From NCBI GenBank assembly GCA_025929805.1, contig JAICPP010000033.1:1-19914 (forward strand): 19,914 nt of DNA, written 5' to 3'. The stretch's first letter is position 1; every line of letters begins with the position of its first letter. This DNA comes from Gemmatimonadales bacterium (GTDB taxonomy: Bacteria; Gemmatimonadota; Gemmatimonadetes; Gemmatimonadales; GWC2-71-9). A model generated the notes under the pieces. That model saw nothing but the letters and a program-made list of their open reading frames with translations, had not been told where the DNA came from and did no database searches. A program made the translations under genes and the position numbers. Shown here one piece after another: positions 6,506 to 14,489 of this stretch.

Positions 6506-8545
6506 ATGTTCCTCAAATACATCGGCTGGCTGTTCCTGGCGGTGGCCGGCGCCATCGCCTGGGGCATGCTTGCCCTCCATAGGGGCGAGACCATCAGTGC
6601 GGCCTGGCTGGTGCTTGCCGCCGTCGGCACTTACCTGCTGGGTTATCGGTTTTACAGCCGGTTTCTGGCCAACCGGGTGTTCGGCCTCAACGACCGTCGA
6701 GCTACGCCTGCCGAACGGTTGATGAATGGACGCGACTTCGTACCCACCTCCCGCTGGGTCCTCTTCGGACATCACTTCGCCGCCATAGCCGGAGCCGGAC
6801 CGTTGGTTGGGCCGGTGCTCGCGGCCCAGTTCGGCTACCTGCCTGGTACGATCTGGCTGGTGTTCGGAGTGGTGCTCGGAGGGGCGGTGCAGGACTTCAT
6901 CATCCTGTTCGGCTCCATGCGGCGGGACGGGAAGTCGTTGGGACAGATGGCAAAGGAGGAGACCGGACCGGCGACCGGCCTGCTGGCAATGGTCGCGGTG
7001 CTCTCGATCATGGTCATTCTTCTGGCAGTCCTGGCACTCGTGGTGGTGAACGCATTGAAAGACAGCCCCTGGGGCGTCTTCACCATTCTCTGCACCATTC
7101 CCATCGCATTCCTTATGGGCTTCTGGATGAAGGCCTGGCGTCCCGGCCGGACGCTCGAAGCATCGGCCATAGGTGTCGCGCTCCTGCTCCTGGCCCTGGT
7201 GGGCGGGCGGTACGTCGCCGAGTCGCCGAGCCTGGCGCCCTACTTCACCGCCTCGGGACTCACCATTGCCTACGGGATCATCGGGTACGGCTTCATCGCC
7301 AGCGTGCTGCCCGTCTGGATGCTTCTCTGTCCCCGGGACTATCTCTCCACCTTCATGAAGATCGGCACCATTCTTCTGCTCGCGCTGGGAATCCTTTTCG
7401 TACTGCCGCCGCTCAAGATGCCGGCGGTCACTCAATTCATCGATGGTACCGGGCCGGTATTTGCCGGGAAGCTGTTCCCCTTCGCCTTCATCACCATTGC
7501 CTGCGGCGCGATCAGCGGCTTCCACGCTCTGGTGGCGTCCGGAACCACGCCCAAGATGCTGACCCGGGAAAGCGACGCACGCCTGATCGGCTATGGGGGC
7601 ATGCTGATGGAGTCGTTCGTTGCCATCATGGCGCTCTGTGCCGCGGCGCTGCTCGATCCCGGGATCTACTTTGCGATCAACTCGCCGCTGGCCACCCTTG
7701 GCGGCAACGCGAATTCGGCGGCGGAAGTGATTCGGGGCTGGGGCTTCACCGTCACCCCCCAACAGATCGAGGGCCTGGCCGCTTCGGTGGGTGAAAAGAC
7801 TCTGCTGGGCAGGACCGGCGGCGCGCCATCGCTCGCGGTGGGCATGGCGCACATCTTCAGCAGCGCGTTTGGCGCCGGCCTCATGGCGCTGTGGTACCAC
7901 TTTGCCATCATGTTCGAGGCGTTGTTCATCCTCACTACCGTCGACACCGGGACCCGGGTCGGGCGCTTCATGCTCCAGGAGCTCGCCGGCCACATCTGGC
8001 GACCGCTGGGGCGAACCTCCTGGTACCCGAGCACCGTGCTCGCCTCGGCTCTGATTGTGGCCGGATGGGGGTACTTCCTGGTGCAGGGCGTGCTCGATCC
8101 GCTGGGTGGGATCAACTCGCTGTGGCCCCTCTTCGGAATCAGCAACCAGCTGCTGGCCGCGGTTGCTCTCTGCGTAGGGACCACCATCCTCATCAAGAGC
8201 GGCAAGGCGCGCTACGCCTGGGTGACGCTCCTGCCACTGGCATGGCTCCTGGCCGCAACCCTAACCGCCGGATGGGAAAAGGTCTTTGCGGAAGATCCCC
8301 GACTCGGTTTCCTGGCCCACGCGGCTGCCGTCGGTGAGCAGATCGCGGCCGGCACCATGGAAGCGGGACGGGGAGCTCGACTCATCTTTAACGACCGCCT
8401 GGATGCCGCGGTCACCATGGTCTTCATGGTGGTGACGGTCCTGGTGCTGCTCTCTTCGGCCAGAGAATGGTTGCTGATCCTGACCCGGCGGAAGCCGGCC
8501 AAGGCGCAGGAGTCCCCCTTCGTGGAGACGGCGTATGCGGGGTAG
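6506..8545 (+). CDS. cstA: Carbon starvation protein CstA family transporter
   Basis: A polytopic membrane protein of about 679 residues, close to the usual CstA length of about 700. It has the family's N-terminal region YRFYSRFLANRVFGLNDRR, the block DFVPTSRWVLFGHHFAAIAG, AGPLVGPVLAAQFGYLPG, and the later AISGFHALVASGTTPKM segment. ALWYHFAIMFEALFILTTVD and LWPLFGISNQLLAA lie further on. Members import pyruvate or peptides; which one applies here is not readable from sequence. ATG 6506 is preferred over TTG 6494 because it begins directly with the first membrane segment, though no good ribosome binding site is visible for either. It is followed by an overlapping ybdD-type gene. An inverted heptamer repeat ends 18 nt before the start. 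Confidence 0.93.
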   Translation: MFLKYIGWLFLAVAGAIAWGMLALHRGETISAAWLVLAAVGTYLLGYRFYSRFLANRVFGLNDRRATPAERLMNGRDFVPTSRWVLFGHHFAAIAGAGPLVGPVLAAQFGYLPGTIWLVFGVVLGGAVQDFIILFGSMRRDGKSLGQMAKEETGPATGLLAMVAVLSIMVILLAVLALVVVNALKDSPWGVFTILCTIPIAFLMGFWMKAWRPGRTLEASAIGVALLLLALVGGRYVAESPSLAPYFTASGLTIAYGIIGYGFIASVLPVWMLLCPRDYLSTFMKIGTILLLALGILFVLPPLKMPAVTQFIDGTGPVFAGKLFPFAFITIACGAISGFHALVASGTTPKMLTRESDARLIGYGGMLMESFVAIMALCAAALLDPGIYFAINSPLATLGGNANSAAEVIRGWGFTVTPQQIEGLAASVGEKTLLGRTGGAPSLAVGMAHIFSSAFGAGLMALWYHFAIMFEALFILTTVDTGTRVGRFMLQELAGHIWRPLGRTSWYPSTVLASALIVAGWGYFLVQGVLDPLGGINSLWPLFGISNQLLAAVALCVGTTILIKSGKARYAWVTLLPLAWLLAATLTAGWEKVFAEDPRLGFLAHAAAVGEQIAAGTMEAGRGARLIFNDRLDAAVTMVFMVVTVLVLLSSAREWLLILTRRKPAKAQESPFVETAYAG

Positions 8546-8723
8546 CGCAACCTGGCGGCGCATACTGTCCGGGATCCGGCGGTTGGCCGGGATGCCGGAC
8601 TACACGGTGTACGTCGAGCATCTTCAGCGGGCACACCCGGATCGCTCGATCCCCTCTGAACGCCAGTTCTATGAAGATTTCGTTCGGGCCCGCTACGGCG
8701 ACGCCCCCACCCGATGCTGTTGA
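8535..8723 (+). CDS. ybdD: YbdD/YjiX family small protein (CstA partner)
   Basis: A 62-residue protein with the family signature: MPDYTVYVEH followed by Q-x-x-HPD, then FYEDFVRARYGD and a C-terminal RCC. This matches the short YbdD/YjiX proteins that follow cstA-type genes in many bacteria; their exact role with the transporter is not settled. The ATG at 8535 overlaps the end of cstA by 11 nt, so co-translation is likely. The last 31 nt overlap, tail to tail, the 3' end of the opposite-strand gene ending at 8693. The two convergent transcripts therefore share this end, and no terminator hairpin is evident. Confidence 0.9.
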   Translation: MRGSATWRRILSGIRRLAGMPDYTVYVEHLQRAHPDRSIPSERQFYEDFVRARYGDAPTRCC

Positions 8724-9640
8724 TCCCTCTCAGCAGGCTGGCTCTTTAACGTAGAAATCCACTCGGTCAGCCATTTCCCGGTTCGGGAGATAACAGCGGA
8801 GCTGTCGTTGGCCAGGAAGTCATAGCCACCGCGGGCCAGGCTCGAGTCCGCATATACGCCGCGCTGGCGCGCCTCTTCCCTCGCCAGGAGCAGAGCCCGA
8901 AGGCTCTCCCGCGTCCCAATCCAGAGCAGTCCATCGGAGGCCCGAATGCCGTAGCGCTTGGGTATCCCGAAGCTGTCGGGAGCCACATACGCCTTGGCGA
9001 GAAGCGGAATCATTTCGGGGTCCGTGAAGTATGACAGCAGGGTGAGATACCGCACCCGGAACTCCTCGGTGTCGGCCGCTCGGAACCTGGACGCTACCGA
9101 GTCCCCAGCTCCCGCGCCGAGCCGTCCAAGCACCCACGCGTCCCCGTGATCGTAATTCTTGGTTGGAATCCGGCTCAGAATGTCGGCCAGGACAGCGGCA
9201 TCACCCTGGACCGCCCGCCGGTGTTCCAGTACGATGGCGTTGAGAGAGGGTTGAAGATCCTCAGCTTTGAGGCCGGGATTGTCCGGGAATGGCTGAAAGC
9301 CGGCGTTCGCCAGCTGCTGCTGCAGCCTTCTTGCGCTGTCCGCATAGGCAGGGATCCTCAGCTCCGCCAACCGAGTGAGTGCCAGGAGAGCGGTATTCCA
9401 ATCTCCGCTACCATGCACCGCCGCCCGCATCCGCTGCCAGAGCCGGGGCGCTGTCTTGGAGCCCAGTATGACTCGGACGGTGTCGGCAGCTGGGCTGCCT
9501 GCCCTCAGCGCCTCGTGCAGCTCAGAGTACGTCGCCCGGCTCGGTCCAGCCAACCGGACCTGGACCTGACCGGCGCCGGTGGACCAGTCGAGCGCGCTCG
9601 CTGACACGGCAAAACCGAAAGCTCGAATAACTGCCCTCAT
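8693..9640 (-). CDS. Unknown alpha-helical protein, possibly exported
   Basis: A 315-residue protein without a recognised family. It is rich in helix-forming Ala/Leu/Arg, with spaced segments such as WNTALLALTRLAELR, YADSARRLQQQLANAG and FRVRYLTLLSYFTDPEMIPLLAKA, reminiscent of HEAT- or TPR-type helical repeats. I cannot assign a specific repeat class. The N-terminus MRAVIRAFGFAVSASA could be a weak signal peptide. ATG 9640 is directly preceded by GTG 9643; either could start, with GAGGA about 13 nt upstream of the ATG. The gene follows the lipid kinase stop by 1-4 nt and is probably co-translated with it. Its 3' end overlaps ybdD by 31 nt on the opposite strand. Confidence 0.7.
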   Translation of the reverse strand: MRAVIRAFGFAVSASALDWSTGAGQVQVRLAGPSRATYSELHEALRAGSPAADTVRVILGSKTAPRLWQRMRAAVHGSGDWNTALLALTRLAELRIPAYADSARRLQQQLANAGFQPFPDNPGLKAEDLQPSLNAIVLEHRRAVQGDAAVLADILSRIPTKNYDHGDAWVLGRLGAGAGDSVASRFRAADTEEFRVRYLTLLSYFTDPEMIPLLAKAYVAPDSFGIPKRYGIRASDGLLWIGTRESLRALLLAREEARQRGVYADSSLARGGYDFLANDSSAVISRTGKWLTEWISTLKSQPAERDQQHRVGASP

Positions 9641-9644
9641 CACC

Positions 9645-10541
9645 TTACACCGTTCCTCGAACAGGCGGCTGCGGCGGAGCGAAGACTCCCAAGGCCCGAG
9701 GAAGCACCCGACAGTGTGCGGGTGTTTGGGTGGAGATCTCTCCGTCGACGTTGATATCCATCGGATGGCGAGTTCGAATCTGGAATTCGGTGGCTCGTAA
9801 CGCTTCCACCGACTGCTTCTCTCCCTGCTGTCCGCGGCGCAATGCCGGCACCAGGGCGATCAGCTCCCACCAGTGGCGCACTTCGAGGGTATAGAGATCC
9901 AATCGGGCGTCGTCGATGGCGGCATCCTCCGCGACTGGAAGTGCGCTCCCGTAGTATCTCCCGTTACCGACCACGACCTGAATGGACCGGGAATGCCGGC
10001 TGCCACGGCTCCAGCTGATCTCGGCATGAAAGGGACGCGACCGGGCCAGCGCACGGATGGCCGCCACACCGTAGGCGAGCGCGCCCCAGCGTTGCTTGGT
10101 CCGATGGGTGAGCGCCTCGGTGATCTGAACGCTCAGGCCGATGCTGGCAGTCGTAAAGAAGTACCGACCGTTCACCCATCCAAGATCGATGGCACGGGTA
10201 GTGCCTTGAGCCACGATCTCCGAGGCCTCGGTCAGCGAGCTAGGGATGCCCAGGGTTCGAGCCAGATTGTTAGCGGTGCCCACAGGGATGACGCCCAGGG
10301 GAAGACCCGTCCCCACCAGCCCTTGAAGTGCGGCATTGAGGGTGCCATCACCGCCGGCGACGATGACGCGGTCGAGCCCCTCCTGCTCGCTGCGTATAAT
10401 GTCGCCCAATCGCGCCGGATCGTACGACGTCACGGACACGAGGTCCAGCCCCATGGCCGTCAGAGTGGCCTCGGCTTCGTCGGCGGCCTCCTGGGCCCGC
10501 CGAGCACCAGGGTTCACCAGATATAGGGCGCGCGATGGCAT
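9645..10541 (-). CDS. Diacylglycerol/lipid kinase family protein (YegS-like)
   Basis: A 298-residue protein with the DAGK catalytic-domain motifs: ALYLVNPGAR at the start, VIVAGGDGTLNAAL (GGDGT at residues 63-67), and PLGVIPVGTANNLARTLGIP. The C-terminal YegS-type beta-sandwich has VVVGNGRYYGSALPVAEDAAIDD and DINVDGE. Members phosphorylate diacylglycerol, sphingosine-like or other lipid substrates with ATP at the cytoplasmic membrane. The start is ATG 10541; upstream in-frame codons run into the repeat-like divergent promoter region and do not look like protein. No ribosome binding site is visible. A perfect 7-bp inverted repeat lies 11 nt upstream. The gene is immediately followed by the helical protein gene. 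Confidence 0.88.
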   Translation of the reverse strand: MPSRALYLVNPGARRAQEAADEAEATLTAMGLDLVSVTSYDPARLGDIIRSEQEGLDRVIVAGGDGTLNAALQGLVGTGLPLGVIPVGTANNLARTLGIPSSLTEASEIVAQGTTRAIDLGWVNGRYFFTTASIGLSVQITEALTHRTKQRWGALAYGVAAIRALARSRPFHAEISWSRGSRHSRSIQVVVGNGRYYGSALPVAEDAAIDDARLDLYTLEVRHWWELIALVPALRRGQQGEKQSVEALRATEFQIRTRHPMDINVDGEISTQTPAHCRVLPRALGVFAPPQPPVRGTV

Positions 10542-10551
10542 GGGTGAATGT

Positions 10552-10566
10552 ACCCTGGTCCAGGGT
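10552..10566. promoter_or_regulatory. Palindrome ACCCTGG-T-CCAGGGT in the divergent promoter region
   Basis: A perfect 7-bp inverted repeat with a 1-nt centre sits 11 nt upstream of the lipid kinase ATG. It lies in the 106-nt gap shared with the divergent metallopeptidase. It has the shape of a dimeric repressor site, but it also abuts the GC-rich ggtcccc repeats, so it may simply be part of that array. Confidence 0.35.
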
Positions 10567-10591
10567 CTCGGTCCCCGGTCCCCCGGTCCCG
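10558..10591. repeat. Irregular ggtcccc repeat array
   Basis: Successive units ggtccag, ggtctc, ggtcccc, ggtccccc, ggtccc occupy this stretch, with unit length varying between 6 and 8. No convincing opposite arm is found in the rest of the intergenic region. It is less regular than the other arrays. Confidence 0.5.
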
Positions 10592-10633
10592 CGCCACCAC
10601 GTGACCTCGGACCCGGCCAGTCGCCCACGACCC

Positions 10634-10647
10634 TATATCTTTGCGGC
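10634..10647 (+). promoter_or_regulatory. Possible -10 box for a leaderless metallopeptidase transcript
   Basis: TATATC at 10634-10639 lies 8 nt before the ATG at 10648. If used, transcription would begin at or next to the start codon. No good -35 hexamer is seen at the expected distance, and no ribosome binding site precedes the ATG, which fits leaderless expression. Confidence 0.3.
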
Positions 10648-11679
10648 ATGCACGCCGAGCCCGCCCGTTTCCACGAGTCGAACCTCTGGTCGACCCCGAT
10701 CCGCGACCTCGGGCTTACCCTCGAGGGTACCCGGCTGGAGCCGATCCTCGCCGAGTTCAACGAGGAGCTCCGCCGGGCCGGCATTACCCGGGTGCGGCCC
10801 CGGTTCTATCTGTCCACCGAGTGGGGGGTCCCGTTCGAGACCGTCGCCATCGCCATACCCTTCTACCTTGCCCGGCCAGACCTGACCGCACTGCACGCCG
10901 AGCTGGTGGGACACGTGGAGGGGTTCAACCGGGCGGACATTCTGCGGTACCTGCGTCACGAGATGGGCCACGTCATCAATTACGCCTATCGGCTCTACGA
11001 TCAGGAAGAATGGGTGAAGCAGTTCGGTTCCATCACGCAGCCCTACTTCGAGGAATACCGGCCCGAGCCGTTCAGTCGCCGCTATGTACGGCACCTTCCG
11101 GGTTGGTACGCTCAAAAGCACCCGGATGAAGACTGGGCGGAGACCTTTGCCGTCTGGATGACCCCAGGACTGGACTGGCGCGGGGAGTATGGTGGCTGGC
11201 CAGTCGCCTATGCCAAGCTCACGTACTGTAGCCGGACGATGACGGCGCTCCGGGAGCAGGACCCCGTGGTCACCAGCAGTGAGCTGGACGAAGATGTAGC
11301 CGATATCGAGTACTCGCTGGACCAATACTACGGTAGAGCCGTCGACTCACCTGGCGAGCTACCGCCCGGGCTGGACGGCGCCTTACGCGCGATCTTCGAG
11401 GACCTGGGGAGCACCGAGGGATTGTCGCTGGACGACCCGCTCCGTCCGGCGGCCGATCTCATCCGCCGGCTGGAGCCCGAGCTGATGGCCAACATCTTCC
11501 GCTGGACTGGCCACTTTCCCGAGCGGACTCGGGTACTGCTGCGGTACCTGGCGGATCGCGCCGCCCAGCTGGAGCAGGGCTACCCGTCGAACCGGGAAGA
11601 CTCCGCCATCATGGCGCTGACGACACTGGTGACCGGGCTCGCAATGAATCACGTTCAACGCGGAAGTTATTTGCCCTAG
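10648..11679 (+). CDS. Putative zinc metallopeptidase (HExxH, gluzincin-like)
   Basis: A 343-residue protein with no signal peptide. RHEMGHVINYAYRLY holds HExxH at residues 104-108, and HPDEDWAETFAVWMTPG supplies a likely downstream glutamate ligand (E165) in a D-E-D-W-A-E context. This pattern resembles the 'putative zinc-binding metallopeptidase' families such as Peptidase_Mx, but the exact family is uncertain. The N-terminal part (TRVRPRFYLSTEWGVPF and FYLARPDLTALH) looks like a substrate- or fold-specific beta region. The C-terminus is helical and acidic. The frame is open from 10336, but those upstream codons overlap the opposite-strand kinase, so ATG 10648 is the likely start. It ends facing the ATP-grasp gene, with an inverted repeat in between. 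Confidence 0.75.
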   Translation: MHAEPARFHESNLWSTPIRDLGLTLEGTRLEPILAEFNEELRRAGITRVRPRFYLSTEWGVPFETVAIAIPFYLARPDLTALHAELVGHVEGFNRADILRYLRHEMGHVINYAYRLYDQEEWVKQFGSITQPYFEEYRPEPFSRRYVRHLPGWYAQKHPDEDWAETFAVWMTPGLDWRGEYGGWPVAYAKLTYCSRTMTALREQDPVVTSSELDEDVADIEYSLDQYYGRAVDSPGELPPGLDGALRAIFEDLGSTEGLSLDDPLRPAADLIRRLEPELMANIFRWTGHFPERTRVLLRYLADRAAQLEQGYPSNREDSAIMALTTLVTGLAMNHVQRGSYLP

Positions 11680-11681
11680 CA

Positions 11682-11858
11682 TTTCACCACCGAGGTACAG
11701 AGGACACAAAGGGATCGAATACCCAGTCGAGCTCACCATCGCGCTCGCGACTATCCCGGAGACCTTATTTGAGGTTCCCCTCCACCCCCTCCAACTACAC
11801 TAGAAAAATCTTTGATGGAGATGGATCCCTCAGTGTCCTCCGTGCCTCTGTGGTGAAA
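11682..11858. repeat. Inverted pair of 8-bp-unit arrays in a convergent intergenic region
   Basis: Arm 1 (11682-11716) starts tttcaccac and continues as octamers caccgagg, tacagagg, acacaaag, ggatc. Arm 2 (11824-11858) on the minus strand reads ttcacca, then cacagagg, cacggagg, acactgag, ggatc. The arms face each other across about 107 nt. They fill most of the 206-nt gap between the metallopeptidase stop and the ATP-grasp stop. The TTCACCAC-GAGG-x-AC pattern resembles a repeat I have seen in unrelated bacterial genomes. The interval may also serve as a bidirectional transcription end. Confidence 0.85.
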
Positions 11859-11885
11859 AAAGGTGGAACGGGGTGAAGAAGCGGC

Positions 11886-12866
11886 CTACCTGCGGTAGCG
11901 TTCGAGTGCAAGCTCGACGATGCGCTCGATCAGCTTGGGGTACTCGATGCCGGCTGCCGCAGCAGACATCGCGAACTCGCTGGAACGCTCGAGGTAGCAG
12001 CTGGCGTTGACCTCCAGCACGTAGATGTCGCCGGTATCGGTGAGCCGAAGATCCACCCGCCCGTAGTCGCGTACCCGGAGCGCGCGGTAGGCATCCACCG
12101 CCACTTTCTGTAGACGGGCGCGGAGCTCGTCGGGCAGGTTTGCGAGCACCGACTTCGTGCCTTTGAACTCCTTGCTCCGCTCATCCCACTTGGCTTTGCT
12201 GTCGAGGACCTTGGGCACGCCCTCCGGGAAGCCGGTAAAATCCACCTCCACCGGGGGCAGGGCCTTGGGCTGACCGTTGCCCAGCACGCCGACATAGAAC
12301 TCGCGTCCATCGATGAACTCCTCGGCCAGGGCAGAGTCGTTCAGCTCTTTTCGAATGGCGTTCACTCGCTCCATCAGCGCCACCGCATCGTGGACCAGCG
12401 ACTTCCCCCCAATCCCGAGGGAGGAGTCGGAGCGAAGCGGCTTGACGAAGAGCGGCATCCGGAGATTGCCTCCGGTCTCGAATGCCTGCTGGCGGGAGAA
12501 GACCGCGAACCGCGGATACAGAATGTCCTCGAAGGCGAGGAGCTTCTTGGTGAGTCCCTTGTCCTGGCTGAGATAGAGCTCGCCCGGTCCGCTTCCGGTG
12601 TACTTGAGACCCAGCAGATCGAGTAAGCCGGTGACGGGGATGTCGCCAAAGACATTCTCGCCGAACATCTCCATCAGGTTGAAGACCAGATCGGGTCTCC
12701 GCCTCGACAGCCCGGCGATCAGTCGCTTCACATCCGCGTGCACTCCCAGAACGGACACGCGATGCCCCAGGCTGCGAAGCGCCTTGGCCACCTGCGGGAC
12801 CACGGCCTCGTAGTCCTTCGAGTTTTCATCTTCGCTGTCGAGATAGGTCAGGACGGTGATCTTCAT
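11886..12866 (-). CDS. D-alanine--D-alanine ligase-like ATP-grasp protein
   Basis: A 326-residue ATP-grasp enzyme. An N-terminal Rossmann-like domain has MKITVLTYLD and PDLVFNLMEMFGEN. ATP-grasp elements follow: LFVKPLRSDSSLGIG (residues 139-152), EEFIDGREFYVGV (182-194), and RVDLRLTDTGDIYVLEVNAS (270-289), where D272, E285 and N287 would bind Mg-ATP. It ends with a C-terminal helix. The fold and motif order match D-Ala-D-Ala ligases. However, the usual EVNT-x-PG loop is replaced by EVNASCYLE, so a carboxylate-amine ligase of different specificity is more likely than cell-wall Ddl. The gene begins 6 nt after the DUF885 stop and is the last gene of a four-gene operon. ATG 12866 gives the family-typical start. 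Confidence 0.85.
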   Translation of the reverse strand: MKITVLTYLDSEDENSKDYEAVVPQVAKALRSLGHRVSVLGVHADVKRLIAGLSRRRPDLVFNLMEMFGENVFGDIPVTGLLDLLGLKYTGSGPGELYLSQDKGLTKKLLAFEDILYPRFAVFSRQQAFETGGNLRMPLFVKPLRSDSSLGIGGKSLVHDAVALMERVNAIRKELNDSALAEEFIDGREFYVGVLGNGQPKALPPVEVDFTGFPEGVPKVLDSKAKWDERSKEFKGTKSVLANLPDELRARLQKVAVDAYRALRVRDYGRVDLRLTDTGDIYVLEVNASCYLERSSEFAMSAAAAGIEYPKLIERIVELALERYRR

Positions 12867-12872
12867 GCTCGC

Positions 12873-14489
12873 TCACTCCGCCAGATCCATGCCCCAACGC
12901 GCCAGAGACACCGGCAATCCACCATACCACATCAACTGGTCGTGAAACGCCCGAAGATTCGTTCCCGAGCCGTTTCGCTGCCGGTAGGCTTCACGCAGAC
13001 TCAACAGCTCCCGCCGGCCCACCGCGTAGGACAGCTGGTAGGTGGGCCAGGCGCAATAACGGCGAACTTCGGCCTCCGCGTTGTGCCGCTCGATGGGCAG
13101 ATGCTCGACCATGTAATCGCCGGCCTCCTTCGGAGTCATCCCCCGGGTGTGGAGACCTACGTCCAGCACCACCCTGACCGCCCGCCAGAGGAGATTGACC
13201 AGCTGAAATAAGCGCTCCTGGTCGGTCCGATAGAAGCCGGTCTCCGCCATGAGCTGCTCGCAGTAGAGGGCCCAACCCTCCACCATGATCGGGCTCCAGA
13301 TATGGCGGCGAACCTCCGACCCCAGCTCCTGCATGGTGAGGAGCTGAAGATGGTGGCCCGGGTACACCTCGTGGGCGACCATGACCGGCAGGGTGTGCCG
13401 GCAGTGACCTCGCCGTTGCTGGGCAAACACGTCGGGCGATAAGGTCGGATCCGGTTTGGTCACATAGAAGCGCCCGGTCTGCTGCCGCAGATACACCGGT
13501 GGCGGCTCGTAGGCCGCAAAGGGCACCAGGGCAGTCAGGTAGCTGGGCGTCGTCACCACATCCACCCCACCCTCGGGAACCCGGATCAGGTCGTGCTCGG
13601 TAATGAAGCAGTACGCTCGCTCGACTTCGGAGCGGTATGCGGGGAGTAGATCGTCCGGCGGTGGGCTGTCGTTCCGAAGCTCATTGACCAGCTCGCGCCA
13701 GGGACGCCGGTCCAGTCGGCTTGCCAGGACACTGATCTCCGCCGTGACCTCCTCCTGCAGCCGGAGTCCATATCGCCATAGCTCGGCCGGACCGGCCATC
13801 ACCGCATGCTCGTGATGCAGCAGGCGGCTGAACTGCTCCTCGCCGGTGGCGAATGCCTGAACATCCGGGCTGGGCTCGATTTCGTCACGGAGCGCGGCAC
13901 CAAAGCCGAGCAGCGACTTGAGCGCGGCCTCTCCCGCACGCGTGAGCTCATCCGCCAGATCCGGGGCGACACCACTGAAGACGCCTACCACCTGCGCGAT
14001 CAGCTCGCCGCCGCCGCCCAGCATGGCCAGTGCGGTATCGACGAAGATCGATGGCGGCTCATCGAGCGTCGCTCGCGCCGCGTCCACGAACTCGGGCGCC
14101 GCCTGGAGCCGGCTCAGGACTGCCGACACCTTGGCGGCTGGTTCCGGCTCGCTCCGGGCCAGCAACGAGTAGAGGCCCTGGAAGAGATGGGTCAGCCAGA
14201 ACCCTGGATTCCGGATGTGGGGCCGTTCGTGCTCCAGACGATAGATGGTGCTGCGAATCTCGCCGAGGAGTGCGGTACGATCGATCTCGTCCTGGAGATC
14301 ATCCGGGTCAAGCTCTTCGATCGCTCCGGCAACCGACCGGAGCGCGGACAGATGCCCTCGCGTGGTCTCGACATCGAAACGCCCGAGCCGGCTATCCTCG
14401 GATACGAGTCCGGCAGAGCTGGCTGATGCCGGATCGAAATGATATTTGAGATCCAGGTAAGACCGGCAGAGGTCGTCTACGGCGGGCAC
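12873..14489 (-). CDS. DUF885 family metallopeptidase-like protein
   Basis: A 538-residue protein of the DUF885 family, close to full length. VAHEVYPGHHLQLL carries HE at residues 373-374 and a histidine pair at 379-380. IMVEGWALYCEQLM carries E404. These are the conserved metal and catalytic positions of the family, whose members are thought to be carboxypeptidase-like metalloenzymes. Other family marks are YYLDLKYHFDP-like N-terminal aromatic spacing, FYVTKPDPT, and the C-terminal YQLSYAVGRREL with WYGGLPVSLARW. No signal peptide is seen, so a cytoplasmic location is likely. The start is GTG 14489, directly after the TGA of the nucleotidylyltransferase gene (no gap), so translation is probably coupled. 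Confidence 0.87.
   Translation of the reverse strand: MPAVDDLCRSYLDLKYHFDPASASSAGLVSEDSRLGRFDVETTRGHLSALRSVAGAIEELDPDDLQDEIDRTALLGEIRSTIYRLEHERPHIRNPGFWLTHLFQGLYSLLARSEPEPAAKVSAVLSRLQAAPEFVDAARATLDEPPSIFVDTALAMLGGGGELIAQVVGVFSGVAPDLADELTRAGEAALKSLLGFGAALRDEIEPSPDVQAFATGEEQFSRLLHHEHAVMAGPAELWRYGLRLQEEVTAEISVLASRLDRRPWRELVNELRNDSPPPDDLLPAYRSEVERAYCFITEHDLIRVPEGGVDVVTTPSYLTALVPFAAYEPPPVYLRQQTGRFYVTKPDPTLSPDVFAQQRRGHCRHTLPVMVAHEVYPGHHLQLLTMQELGSEVRRHIWSPIMVEGWALYCEQLMAETGFYRTDQERLFQLVNLLWRAVRVVLDVGLHTRGMTPKEAGDYMVEHLPIERHNAEAEVRRYCAWPTYQLSYAVGRRELLSLREAYRQRNGSGTNLRAFHDQLMWYGGLPVSLARWGMDLAE

Noticed and set aside
6491..7993. 500-codon open frame on the minus strand across cstA
   Set aside because: The product is rich in His, Gly, Glu and Arg, typical of an antisense shadow of a GC-rich membrane protein gene.
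10336..10647. N-terminal extension of the plus-strand metallopeptidase
   Set aside because: It would overlap the lipid kinase coding sequence by 200 nt and is Arg/Pro-rich without features.
10542..10784. N-terminal extension of the lipid kinase by 81 residues
   Set aside because: The extra residues overlap the divergent metallopeptidase gene and repeat DNA, and the kinase family begins right at MPSRALYLVNPG.
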